DNA of 64,000 nucleotides. It comes from an uncultured Oleiphilus sp. Lineage in GTDB: Bacteria > Pseudomonadota > Gammaproteobacteria > Pseudomonadales > Oleiphilaceae. The position numbers and the translations under genes are program-made. Below the pieces are notes generated by a model. That model worked only from the letters and a program-made list of their open reading frames with translations. It was not told the origin of the DNA and did not search any database. The first letter of the stretch is position 1, and each line of letters opens with the position of its first letter. The DNA lies in NCBI GenBank assembly GCA_913020495.1, contig CAJWBJ010000003.1, positions 21,718 to 85,717 on the forward strand. The letters are read 5' to 3'. This document shows, in pieces, positions 1 through 8,587 of this stretch.

Positions 1-131
1 TCTCAAGCTTTGGCCCTGATCAATTAAAACTTGTTGCCGCGGTAATCGGTATGAGCTTTCTGCTCGGCAGCATTCCAGGCTATAGGGCCTATAAACAATC
101 ATTAGCCGACGGCATGTCGATTAAACTTTAG
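1..131 (+). CDS. ABC transporter permease, FtsX/MacB-like family, C-terminal fragment
   Basis: An open frame from position 3 runs to a TAG at 129-131, so only the last 42 residues of a larger gene are present. They form one hydrophobic stretch followed by a short basic tail containing RAYKQSLADGMSIKL. This resembles the end of FtsX/MacB-type permeases, where the last membrane helix leads into an RAYR-SLADGL-like cytoplasmic tail (family knowledge). The DUF3299 gene starts 8 bp downstream, which suggests one operon. The assignment rests on a short tail and is an inference. Confidence 0.6.
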   Translation, partial: SSFGPDQLKLVAAVIGMSFLLGSIPGYRAYKQSLADGMSIKL

Positions 132-139
132 GAGCAAAA

Positions 140-637
140 ATGAATACGCCAAGAATTTTATTAATACTTATGCTGGTTATTTCGCCATTGGCACACTCAG
201 ACAAATACAAGGAAGTCAGTTGGGATGATTTAATGCCAAAGGGATGGATACCGGTTGTACCTGACGAGCCAGAGTTTTTTGAAGGCGAAACCTACGATGG
301 TCGATTTGAAACGCTACCAAAAATAGAAATGGCCCCGATCGTAAAATCATTAAATAAACAAAAAATTAAACTACCGGGATATATGATTCCAATTAAGTTT
401 AATGCTTCGTCGGTTTCTGAATTTCTATTGGTTCCCTATATGGGGGCATGTGTTCACACGCCACCACCTCCAGAGAATCAAATAGTCTATGTGAGTTTAA
501 AAAAGCCTATGGTGACCCAGGATCTATGGGCGCCTGTTTGGGTTAGCGGAATAATGAAGGCTCAAGTATCGATGACTAAGTTTGCTACAGCAGGTTACCA
601 CATGACGGAAGCCGCTACGGAAATCTATGACTATTAG
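140..637 (+). CDS. DUF3299 family exported protein
   Basis: A 165-residue protein with a Sec-type signal peptide (residues 1-20, ending LAHS). The mature part has the DUF3299 signature: an opening SWDDLMP, a central FLLVPYMGACVHTPPPP block and a conserved proline-rich cysteine region. The family's function is not known to me; it is commonly encoded beside ABC exporters, and here it follows an FtsX-like permease end by 8 bp. AGGAG lies 5 bases before the ATG, which supports this start. Probable role: periplasmic accessory to that transporter (inference). Confidence 0.75.
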   Translation: MNTPRILLILMLVISPLAHSDKYKEVSWDDLMPKGWIPVVPDEPEFFEGETYDGRFETLPKIEMAPIVKSLNKQKIKLPGYMIPIKFNASSVSEFLLVPYMGACVHTPPPPENQIVYVSLKKPMVTQDLWAPVWVSGIMKAQVSMTKFATAGYHMTEAATEIYDY

Positions 638-827
638 TGCGCAGTCTAGCTGAAGATTATTTTTTAACGCGGGGAATGGCCTATTATGTAGCCCTAATAG
701 GAAAACTATACACATGATCGGCCCTTTTCGGGTCGTCTTCATACCGCTTTAAACTTCCAATCATCCATTAAATATGAAAAGCTAGGCGCTTAAAAAAGCC
801 TTATGCGCGACAAGGATTTGATACCGC

Positions 828-1295
828 ATGAAATACCAAATTATTGAAAAGTCCCAATCTAAAGAGATTGCTAAGTTAGCCGTGTGCCTTACGAATGAAA
901 TCATTGAGCGCACTGGAATTAAACATTTTGATGTTGATGCGCCATTAGCTATTCGACTTTGTGAAAATTATGTTTCCAATGGTTTATACAATGTTATTGC
1001 CGCCCTCGATCAAAATGAAATTGTTGGCTTTGGTGCTTTGTGTGAAAGTTATTCTCTCTATGCCGAAGGTGCATTTGGTATTATTCAAGAGTTTTACGTG
1101 ATGCCAGAATATCGTTCTAAAGACATAGGAAAAGAACTAATCCGTGAAATTATAAAGTTCGCCGAAGCCAAAAAATGGAAAAGGCTAGAGCTGTGTACTC
1201 CGCCCGTACCAGAATTTAACCGAACAGTAGATTTCTATCAGGCCAATGGCTTCGAAATTACTGGTGGTCATAAAATGAAATATACAATCGCATAA
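828..1295 (+). CDS. GNAT-family N-acetyltransferase
   Basis: A 155-residue single-domain protein with the GNAT fold pattern. The acetyl-CoA pyrophosphate loop (motif A) reads YVMPEYRSKDIGKELI near residues 90-105, followed by a C-terminal FYQANGFE strand-helix motif typical of the family. It would transfer an acetyl group from acetyl-CoA to an amine; the substrate cannot be inferred. AAGGA lies about 12 bases before the ATG, so the ribosome site is weakly placed. It has about 190 bp of non-coding sequence upstream and is probably a single-gene unit. The stop codon sits inside an integron-cassette-like sequence, discussed under findings. Confidence 0.85.
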   Translation: MKYQIIEKSQSKEIAKLAVCLTNEIIERTGIKHFDVDAPLAIRLCENYVSNGLYNVIAALDQNEIVGFGALCESYSLYAEGAFGIIQEFYVMPEYRSKDIGKELIREIIKFAEAKKWKRLELCTPPVPEFNRTVDFYQANGFEITGGHKMKYTIA

Positions 1296-1353
1296 CAAAC
1301 GGCTCATCCGGACAAACGTTTAAACATAGAATTCAACATCGAGGCAAAATTGA

Positions 1354-1740
1354 ATGGAATCAACACTAAAATATATTTTGTATGCAATCGCTATCGTGGT
1401 CGCGATAACCGGGTTAAATGTTTTATTTGGCGGCGCTTCTGCGATCCCTGGATCAACAGGCATTGCAGAGCCGACAGTTGATAATGAATTAAGATTTTTC
1501 TCTGTTTTTTGGTTAGCTTATGGCGCCTTTTGCTTTTGGGTCGCTAGAAATATTCAGGCACAATACAAGTTTATTCCCTTAATTGCTTTGGCATTTTTTA
1601 TTGGTGGGCTTGGGCGTTTAATTTCATTTTTGTCCGTAGGACCACCAGCGAGTATTTTGATACCGGCAATGATTTTAGAGTTTGTTATTCCAATCGCTAT
1701 CTATGGGATTTACTGGAAACTCTATATAAAAAATAACTAA
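1354..1740 (+). CDS. DUF4345 family small membrane protein
   Basis: A 128-residue protein with four predicted membrane helices (about residues 5-27, 48-66, 72-92 and 100-122). The sequence GLNVLFGGASAIPG after helix 1 and the FWLAYGAFCFW helix match the DUF4345 pattern. The biochemical role of the family is unknown to me. GAGG lies about 10 bases before the ATG. It follows the GNAT gene by 58 bp on the same strand, so the two could be cotranscribed. Confidence 0.75.
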   Translation: MESTLKYILYAIAIVVAITGLNVLFGGASAIPGSTGIAEPTVDNELRFFSVFWLAYGAFCFWVARNIQAQYKFIPLIALAFFIGGLGRLISFLSVGPPASILIPAMILEFVIPIAIYGIYWKLYIKNN

Positions 1741-2020
1741 ACAATCTTGCGGGACCCTCGACGCTAAAAGCATCCCTACCGTTCGATCTTTTCAAATTTA
1801 ATCCTTAGAAAAATTGAAAACATTTGTCACAACACTCTGTAAGTAGCATTAGTTATCGCTCTAAATGAGACCTGTCTGACTCTTTACACTCTGTAATAAG
1901 TGAACAATTGAAACATCGTAAGTGACTGTATTTTATTATTTTTTCTACATGGGATAATGCTTTCAGTTTCAACTAACTGACCTAAAAATATCTTTCTAGC
2001 TTTATCTATACAGGAATAAT

Positions 2021-2680
2021 ATGAATAAACTTGTCATTACTTTACTTGGTTTACTTTTCTCATTCACAGCGAATGCTTACGTTGTTAATACGAATGGGTT
2101 TGAGTTTGGCTCATCTTGGGATAATCCTAATCATAATGTCGACACCATACTCAGTGGGCTAGAAGACGAAACAGGGTCAGGCTTAACCCTGAATATGATT
2201 TCAGCTCAAACCTGGAGCGGTATTGGCGCAAGTACCATTATTTTAGAAGAACTCGCAGGCTATCGGCACAACACCACATTCGGTTGGTACGACACAGCGA
2301 CAAACAGCCCCCACCAAATCTTTTCAGGTGCAGATAGTAAAGGCGCAAGTGCTGTCATTGATTTTGGCAGCATGCTGGACATTGGTTTTTATATTGACCC
2401 TAATGGCGTTAAAAACAACCGAATGTTTACGGAAAATGAACTGAACACTCATGATGATATCCAAGTGGCTATCTTTGAAATTGCAGAGTTGGAAAACAGT
2501 TACATTCTTGGTTGGGAAGACCTTGACTTAAACGGTGGTAATGGCGGTGACCGTGACTACCAGGATATGATTGTGCGAGTTCAAATAGAACAAGTACCTG
2601 AGCCCGGAAGTATGTCATTGCTAGGTCTGGGATTATTAGGCTTGGTGATGACACGCAAAAGAATGAAAACGGACGCGTAA
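2021..2680 (+). CDS. PEP-CTERM sorting domain protein with DUF4114-like region
   Basis: A 219-residue secreted protein. Residues 1-19 are a signal peptide ending AFTANA-like. The C-terminus is a classic PEP-CTERM tail: VPEPGS from about residue 192, a hydrophobic segment, then basic TRKRMK. Such tails are recognised by exosortase (EpsH/XrtA) in exopolysaccharide-producing bacteria (family knowledge). The region before it, with a glycine/aspartate-rich DLDLNGGNGGDRDYQDMI segment, resembles DUF4114. AGGA precedes the ATG by 7 bases, and a strong terminator follows, so this is probably monocistronic. The role is likely in surface matrix or biofilm. No exosortase gene is present in this window. 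Confidence 0.85.
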   Translation: MNKLVITLLGLLFSFTANAYVVNTNGFEFGSSWDNPNHNVDTILSGLEDETGSGLTLNMISAQTWSGIGASTIILEELAGYRHNTTFGWYDTATNSPHQIFSGADSKGASAVIDFGSMLDIGFYIDPNGVKNNRMFTENELNTHDDIQVAIFEIAELENSYILGWEDLDLNGGNGGDRDYQDMIVRVQIEQVPEPGSMSLLGLGLLGLVMTRKRMKTDA

Positions 2681-2732
2681 GCACGCTTATTTTAGACACC
2701 AATACATCAAACTTGATTCAGATATGTCCCCA

Positions 2733-2763
2733 TATAAAAACCGCCTCATGAGCGGTTTTTATA
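2733..2763 (+). terminator. Rho-independent terminator after the PEP-CTERM gene
   Basis: A 12-bp perfect inverted repeat (TATAAAAACCGC with its complement at 2752-2763) around a 7-base loop, with a T-run inside the 3' arm. It lies 53 bp past the stop of the PEP-CTERM gene. Confidence 0.85.
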
Positions 2764-2985
2764 TAGTTTAAATAAACTCTATACAATACTCACTTAGCTA
2801 AACAACCTCGACATATCGAGTGTTTTCAAAAAAGATAAACCTAAAATATCTCTAGAAAATTCAATATATTGTGTTTAATCATAATTATTAGTCAAAATAT
2901 TTTTTCATATATCTATAGACAAGCCTTTCGTTTGACTTAATATAGAAGTTCATAGGTTCAACATTAATCTATAGATGAAATCAGA
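2764..2985. other. AT-rich leader region upstream of the cytochrome operon
   Basis: Together with the terminator this makes a 305-bp gene-free stretch. It is strongly AT-rich and must contain the operon promoter. The 9-mer ATCTATAGA occurs at 2911-2919 and again at 2967-2975, just before the start codon. A TTGACT at about 2933 could be a -35 box, but no convincing -10 is properly spaced. Confidence 0.4.
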
Positions 2986-5900
2986 ATGAACTCACGTTTT
3001 GTTTTTTTAATTTCAGCCGTTAGCATACTTTGCTTTGCAGGCATACTATTCGAACAAACACCACCTGAATCTATACTGCTAACTTCCAATCATGATCCAA
3101 ACAAAAGCTCTCCACAAAGCCCTGTTGCTATAGATTTTCATGACACGAGCCTACAGTGGGGGCTTAAATACAAACATACCCAAAGCTCAAAGCATTTATC
3201 CGCATTAAGTGAAACTCTCGGTGGTGGCGTATGCATCTTTGACTTTAACAAAGACGGGTGGATGGATATTTTCTTTATTGGAGGGAGTGGCCATTCTAGA
3301 CATTATGGTAGTAAGTCGTGGTGGAATAAGACCAGAGGGAATAAATTATTACTCAATAATAAAGGCCATTCTTTTCAGGATATAACCACAGAAGCAGGTT
3401 TGGACAAACGTATTTTGGGAATGGCTTGTGCGACTGCAGACATGAACAATGACGGTTTCAGCGATTTACTTGTGAGTGGTTTTAATGGCAATACTTTATT
3501 TAAAAACAACGGAGATAGTACATTTGAGGAGATTACAACTCAATCTGGCATTAGTAATCAGCGCTGGAGTACCGGTACAAGCTTAGGCGATTATAACAAT
3601 GATGGTTTGCTGGATATTTATGTTAGTAATTATATTCGCTATAAAAAAGGTGCCAAAACATTTGAGCATACCAGCGGTTTTCAGGTCACTAACAATGTTG
3701 CATTTGACCCAAGGCTTTATGATCCTGAGCCGAACCAACTTTATATTAATAAAGGTGGTTTCATGTTTGAAGATGTTACTCAGAAACTTGGTGTTGAAAA
3801 TTCACTAGGTCGCAGTCTAGGCGCTCAATGGGTTGATTTAAATAATGACCACTGGTTAGACCTAATCGTAATTAATGATCATAACTCTCCCAACCAAGTA
3901 TTCATTAACAAGCATGGCTTAGAATTTTCAAGAGGTAAAGAACGCTATGCTTCTTTTGAAGTCGCTGGCGCCCACAATCTGACGGCTGCTGATTTCACAA
4001 ATGATGGCAGCATTGAATACTTTATGACTAGAGGTATGAGCCACCCTGCCGTTTTTCTTAATGATAATACATCACCAAAAATGGTCGAGACAGATACAAT
4101 CTACACCGATGAGGCTTGGTCTAGTGGTCTATCACAAGCTAAACTTCTACCCTTCACATCCTGGGGGAGTGCTGCTGGCGATTTCAATAATGATGGCTTT
4201 CAAGACCTCTATGTTGCCAATGGTATGATATTACCGGATGGCGACTCACATTTTGTTCCACAAGCACAAAAAAACAGTTTATTCATCAATAAGGGTAACG
4301 GTCATTTCAAGCACCAAAAAGGATTAAGCAGCCAACAACACCCTTACTCTTCTCGCGGACTAGTTTCAGTTGACCTGAATAATGACGGGAAGCTTGAAAT
4401 TATTGTCAGCAATAATAATGATGCCTTACAGATCCTTGAAAACAAAAACACAAACAAACATGCATGGCTCGGTCTTGATTTATTAAGCCAAAATACCAAA
4501 CAGAATCTTTATGGCGCAGTAGTAGAAATAACGACTGATTTATTCACACTCAAACGCAGACTAGGCACCAAACAGAGTTTCTTGTCACAAAGCGACCCAA
4601 GAGTACATATTGGCTTGGGCCTAAGTAAATCTATTAAAAAACTAAACCTATACTGGCCTGACGGAAACGTTTCCACCTTTGATAAGGTCAGTCTTAATCA
4701 ATATATTAGTATTAAGAAAGAAGACCATTCACTATCCCCCTTACCACAAATCCTGCCCTCCTATACTTCGCGGTTACAGCAAACGTTAAATGAGCAATCG
4801 CTCACCATTTACTCACATATTCTAATGAAATCTCCTTCAGAAAAAACGCGTAATGAACTGTGGGGAATTTGGCATCAAAGTACTGATGCTGTAAAAATTT
4901 CAATTCTTAAGGCGATAGACCAAGAGGTATATCATTTCTATATTTCTTTTATTCGAAATGCCCTTGAAAGTGACAATATTGAACTTCGATTACTCAGTAT
5001 TAAAATACTTAAACATGCGGAACTTGAGTCGAGTATTGTTTGGTTATTGCCCTTACTTAATGACCCGAGCCCTCAAGTTCAATGCAAAGCGACACAAACC
5101 TTCGGTTTCTTTTTTAATGAAGAAGAAGCCGTTATACATAGGAAAATGCTAGCGATTTCACCACTCATAAAACTACTTGAGTACGCGACACCTAGCGTTA
5201 AGATTTGTGCGGCAAATGCCCTTGCTAAAGCTGAAAATAAACGTGCTATTTTACCTTTACTGAAGCTTGCAAATGAATCCACACAGACAGAAGTAAGAAT
5301 GGCTTCGATTCGGGCATTAGGCCTTGTACGAGACGCCAGAGCAAGAAATGAGCTCATGCTTATCGCTCAATCACCTGAATCCGAAGCCGATATAATCGCG
5401 ACTGCGCTCATCGCGTTATACCGCTTAAGTGAACCGTCATTAAATACACATTTACTGTCATTTTTTAGCCATAAAAGTCTAAGTTTAAACACGGCATGGT
5501 TTATCAAACGCTATCAAGTTTTAACCTTACTTTTGACGGATCCTGATGCGATCGTTTTTCCTAAGAAACAATTAGATACTATGTTAAACCGCCTTATCTT
5601 CCAGGACGTGTCTATCTCGAAAAACAGTCTCGCCAACAACTCCGTGAAATTACAAGAAGCGCATCTATCTGCAATACTCACGGCCATTGGAGCGAGTAAA
5701 TTAACAAATCAAAGCCGTATTATTGACATAGGCTTGAAACACACAAAAAAATCTATCCAGCTTCAAGCATTATCGGCTTTAGCCTCTATAAATACCCCTA
5801 ATGCAATACACTTATTTGAGCAATTCCTAGAGAACCAACCCTTAAGCATACTTAAAGAAATAATTACAAAGAACAGAAATATCTTTATGACTTTTTCAGA

Positions 5901-6573
5901 ATCATTTACATCTCAAATCACCATCAATGCAATCAAAGACAATGATTTTTTTAACGATGTAATCACACTACTGCCTCAGTTACCCAGAAAAGTAGCCAAT
6001 AAACTATTCAATAAACTGACTGCTCAAAAACTTTCAATTATTCAACACGAACGTCTTTTTGATTTATGCATAAGCAATGAAGCGGTCTTTTCTATAACGG
6101 CGCCACTTATGACAAACAACTCCAGAGCAATTTATACCTCAGAAAGACTGAGCTACCCTTATCTAAACTGTCTTTTAAATTCACCATATTTGGCAGAGGA
6201 GAAACTAACCCAACTTGAAAAACGACTTGCTTTAACAACTTTTATGGCTGATAAAACCCAAAATGAGCACAGTAAAGTCAAGTTATTACTTAAAGCCGCT
6301 AAAGTGGACCGTGTCATTGCAAAAACAATGCTTCTCAATCACGTACTTTCACTTAAGCCAGAATCACGATCAAGGCCAGATAATTTAAAAGCACTGGAGA
6401 TCCTAGTTCATCAAGGTTTAACACCTAGCATTAAAGCTCAGTTGTGGGAGATGCTTAAAAACATACAATTCAGCAATCAATCACGATTAACAGCAGCGGC
6501 ATTACTTACACAGGTAGATACTGAATCTGTACTCAACTTTCTTAATAACCAGTTTACAGCCAATGATAAATAG
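2986..6573 (+). CDS. VCBS/FG-GAP, ASPIC-UnbV and HEAT-repeat exported protein (CRTAC-like)
   Basis: A 1,195-residue protein that starts with a signal peptide or membrane anchor (residues 4-22). Seven calcium-loop-like repeats of the VCBS/FG-GAP type follow: DFNKDG (86), DMNNDG (152), DYNNDG (202), DLNNDH (284), DFTNDG (336), DFNNDG (399) and DLNNDG (463), a probable beta-propeller. Residues about 520-575 match the ASPIC/UnbV domain (SFLSQSDPRVHIGLG, YWPDG). The rest, from about 600, is alpha-helical with recognisable HEAT repeats, a fusion that makes the protein unusually long. Its stop overlaps the next gene by 11 bp, so it is translationally coupled to the two cytochromes. It probably acts in the periplasm or at the surface as a binding scaffold for them (inference). 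No good ribosome site precedes the ATG. Confidence 0.8.
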   Translation: MNSRFVFLISAVSILCFAGILFEQTPPESILLTSNHDPNKSSPQSPVAIDFHDTSLQWGLKYKHTQSSKHLSALSETLGGGVCIFDFNKDGWMDIFFIGGSGHSRHYGSKSWWNKTRGNKLLLNNKGHSFQDITTEAGLDKRILGMACATADMNNDGFSDLLVSGFNGNTLFKNNGDSTFEEITTQSGISNQRWSTGTSLGDYNNDGLLDIYVSNYIRYKKGAKTFEHTSGFQVTNNVAFDPRLYDPEPNQLYINKGGFMFEDVTQKLGVENSLGRSLGAQWVDLNNDHWLDLIVINDHNSPNQVFINKHGLEFSRGKERYASFEVAGAHNLTAADFTNDGSIEYFMTRGMSHPAVFLNDNTSPKMVETDTIYTDEAWSSGLSQAKLLPFTSWGSAAGDFNNDGFQDLYVANGMILPDGDSHFVPQAQKNSLFINKGNGHFKHQKGLSSQQHPYSSRGLVSVDLNNDGKLEIIVSNNNDALQILENKNTNKHAWLGLDLLSQNTKQNLYGAVVEITTDLFTLKRRLGTKQSFLSQSDPRVHIGLGLSKSIKKLNLYWPDGNVSTFDKVSLNQYISIKKEDHSLSPLPQILPSYTSRLQQTLNEQSLTIYSHILMKSPSEKTRNELWGIWHQSTDAVKISILKAIDQEVYHFYISFIRNALESDNIELRLLSIKILKHAELESSIVWLLPLLNDPSPQVQCKATQTFGFFFNEEEAVIHRKMLAISPLIKLLEYATPSVKICAANALAKAENKRAILPLLKLANESTQTEVRMASIRALGLVRDARARNELMLIAQSPESEADIIATALIALYRLSEPSLNTHLLSFFSHKSLSLNTAWFIKRYQVLTLLLTDPDAIVFPKKQLDTMLNRLIFQDVSISKNSLANNSVKLQEAHLSAILTAIGASKLTNQSRIIDIGLKHTKKSIQLQALSALASINTPNAIHLFEQFLENQPLSILKEIITKNRNIFMTFSESFTSQITINAIKDNDFFNDVITLLPQLPRKVANKLFNKLTAQKLSIIQHERLFDLCISNEAVFSITAPLMTNNSRAIYTSERLSYPYLNCLLNSPYLAEEKLTQLEKRLALTTFMADKTQNEHSKVKLLLKAAKVDRVIAKTMLLNHVLSLKPESRSRPDNLKALEILVHQGLTPSIKAQLWEMLKNIQFSNQSRLTAAALLTQVDTESVLNFLNNQFTANDK

Positions 6574-8584
6574 TAAGAATCTGTTAAAGAGAGAAACATC
6601 CTTTACACCAACTTGTGGTGCGATGACACTTGCTTGTGCGATTACAGGCTTTACGACCTACATATTTAATAGTCATACCGTTTGGTTACAATGGGCAGTG
6701 TTTGCACATGTCATTACCGGTATCGCTTGTAGCTTTGCTTTACTACCCTATTTATATGTGCACTTCAAACGTACGGTTGGTTTTCGTAGAGCAAGTGTTC
6801 TTATCAGCGGTTTATTAAGCATTCTATTCTATCTTGGCTTTGTATATTCCGGCTGGCACTTATTATTTTACGGACAACTAGAAAATGCCCGCTGGGTTTA
6901 CACAATTCATATTGTTAGTGCTATTGTCTTTATTTTAATCATTGTATTGCATCTGTTCTTGCACATTAAGCAACTACCAGAAAAACGAAAACAACAAAAT
7001 ATAAGAGCTTACCCCAGCATTCCTACAAATACTTTAAAAATTTTTATCAGTGTAAACATTGCCATTCAACTCACCATTACCTTCGCAACAGTCGTCTATC
7101 AATATAATCTAGAGCCCTATTCAACGACAGCGGCTGTTAATGACTACCAGTACAATTATGGTGAACACCGCTTCAGACCCAGTCAAACAGAAACAGATAA
7201 CAATGCCTTTATAGACACGCGGCAAATTGCCAATTCACAGCGTTGTTTAAACTGCCATGAAGATGTAGGCAAGCAATGGATTTCATCCATTCATCAACAG
7301 GCAGCATCTGACCCGGCCTATGTTACGAATGTAAACTTGCTGGAAAAAAACAAGGGCATCAGCGCCACTCGTTATTGCGAAGGTTGTCATGCACCAGTTG
7401 CCCTCTTAACAGGAGAGTTGACGCCGGGCGGTAAGCATGGAGGAATCCCAAATACACCTGCAAATCATGAAGGAATTTCTTGCATGAGTTGCCATGGTAT
7501 TGACTCATTACAACATTTGAAAGGCGTCGCCAGTTTTAAATTCAAACCTGCTAAGGATTACTTGTTTGAAAGAAGTACTAACCCGATATTGTTACGTATT
7601 CATGACTTAATTCTTAAAACGAAACCGGACCAACACAAAAGAGATTTAGGCAAAGATATTTTACGTGACTCAAAAATTTGTTCTGCTTGTCATACGCAAT
7701 TTATGGATAAAGAAATGAATAATTGGGGCTGGGTCAAAATGCAAGATGAGTATAGTGCTTGGTTAAAAAGCCCATATTCAAAACAACACCAAGAAGGGTT
7801 TTCTGATGATGTCGTTAGCCGATGCCAGGACTGCCATATGCCTCTCGTCAGCGCAATAGACCCTTCTACAAATGCAGACGGAAAAATAAGGTCTCACCAC
7901 TTTCCTGGAGCAAATACCTTTCTCCCCTTATTACGTGGTGATCTTAATCAATTCGAAGAGACCAAAAAATTTCTACAATCTAATAAATTACGCGTTAGTA
8001 TCGACAAGCCTAATCGAAAAGATGCGCTTCAAACACTACATGCGCTGGATGAAAGCCTTAGAAATTTCGAAGAAGCACCTTATTATTTTTATATCGGTGA
8101 AACAGCCAATATCTATACGGTCATTAGCAACCGAGGCGTTGGACATGACTTCCCTGGTGGAGCCATTGATATCAACCAGGCATGGGTCGAATTCCTTGTC
8201 ATGGATGCAGAGGGCTCACTCATATTTGATAGTGGTCTGATTGATGAAAAAACAAATATCGTCGACCCAGACGCCTATTTTTACCGCTCACTCCCTGTTG
8301 ACCGTCATGGAAAACTTGTTTGGCGTCATGACTTATTTAATATGGTCGGCGAGTCATTTAAGCGCGTTATTAAGGCCGGTGAGTCTGACATTGTTCATAA
8401 TCGCTTTGAAATTCCTGCTTGGGCTAAATCCCCTATCACTGTCACAGCAACGCTAAAATATCGAAAACTTAATGAGCGGTATGCCCAGTGGGCGTTAAAA
8501 GACCAATATATCAAGATTCCTATTATTGATATGGCTTGGGACAGTTTAGATATTCCGATCAAAATTCGAAAGGAAGTTGAATAG
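6563..8584 (+). CDS. Membrane b-type-like / pentaheme c-type cytochrome fusion, copy 1
   Basis: A 673-residue protein. Residues 1-190 hold about five membrane helices. In four of them histidines are conserved with the neighbouring paralogue (FAHVITG, YVHFKR, TIHIVSA, VLHLFLH), the pattern expected for two b-haems. The exported part has five CXXCH haem c sites: C228LNCH, C272EGCH, C307MSCH, C373SACH and C421QDCH. A C-terminal beta-rich region of about 200 residues (FPGGAIDINQAW, YRSLPVDRHGKLVW) has no haem motif. The fusion suggests electron transfer from the quinol pool to periplasmic c-haems; the final acceptor or donor is unknown. The ATG overlaps the upstream gene by 11 bp. Confidence 0.8.
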   Translation: MINSKNLLKRETSFTPTCGAMTLACAITGFTTYIFNSHTVWLQWAVFAHVITGIACSFALLPYLYVHFKRTVGFRRASVLISGLLSILFYLGFVYSGWHLLFYGQLENARWVYTIHIVSAIVFILIIVLHLFLHIKQLPEKRKQQNIRAYPSIPTNTLKIFISVNIAIQLTITFATVVYQYNLEPYSTTAAVNDYQYNYGEHRFRPSQTETDNNAFIDTRQIANSQRCLNCHEDVGKQWISSIHQQAASDPAYVTNVNLLEKNKGISATRYCEGCHAPVALLTGELTPGGKHGGIPNTPANHEGISCMSCHGIDSLQHLKGVASFKFKPAKDYLFERSTNPILLRIHDLILKTKPDQHKRDLGKDILRDSKICSACHTQFMDKEMNNWGWVKMQDEYSAWLKSPYSKQHQEGFSDDVVSRCQDCHMPLVSAIDPSTNADGKIRSHHFPGANTFLPLLRGDLNQFEETKKFLQSNKLRVSIDKPNRKDALQTLHALDESLRNFEEAPYYFYIGETANIYTVISNRGVGHDFPGGAIDINQAWVEFLVMDAEGSLIFDSGLIDEKTNIVDPDAYFYRSLPVDRHGKLVWRHDLFNMVGESFKRVIKAGESDIVHNRFEIPAWAKSPITVTATLKYRKLNERYAQWALKDQYIKIPIIDMAWDSLDIPIKIRKEVE

Positions 8585-8587
8585 GCC

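Noticed and set aside
719..735. Weak hairpin upstream of the GNAT gene
   Set aside because: A six-pair stem with a wobble and only a short T-containing tail; too weak to call a terminator.
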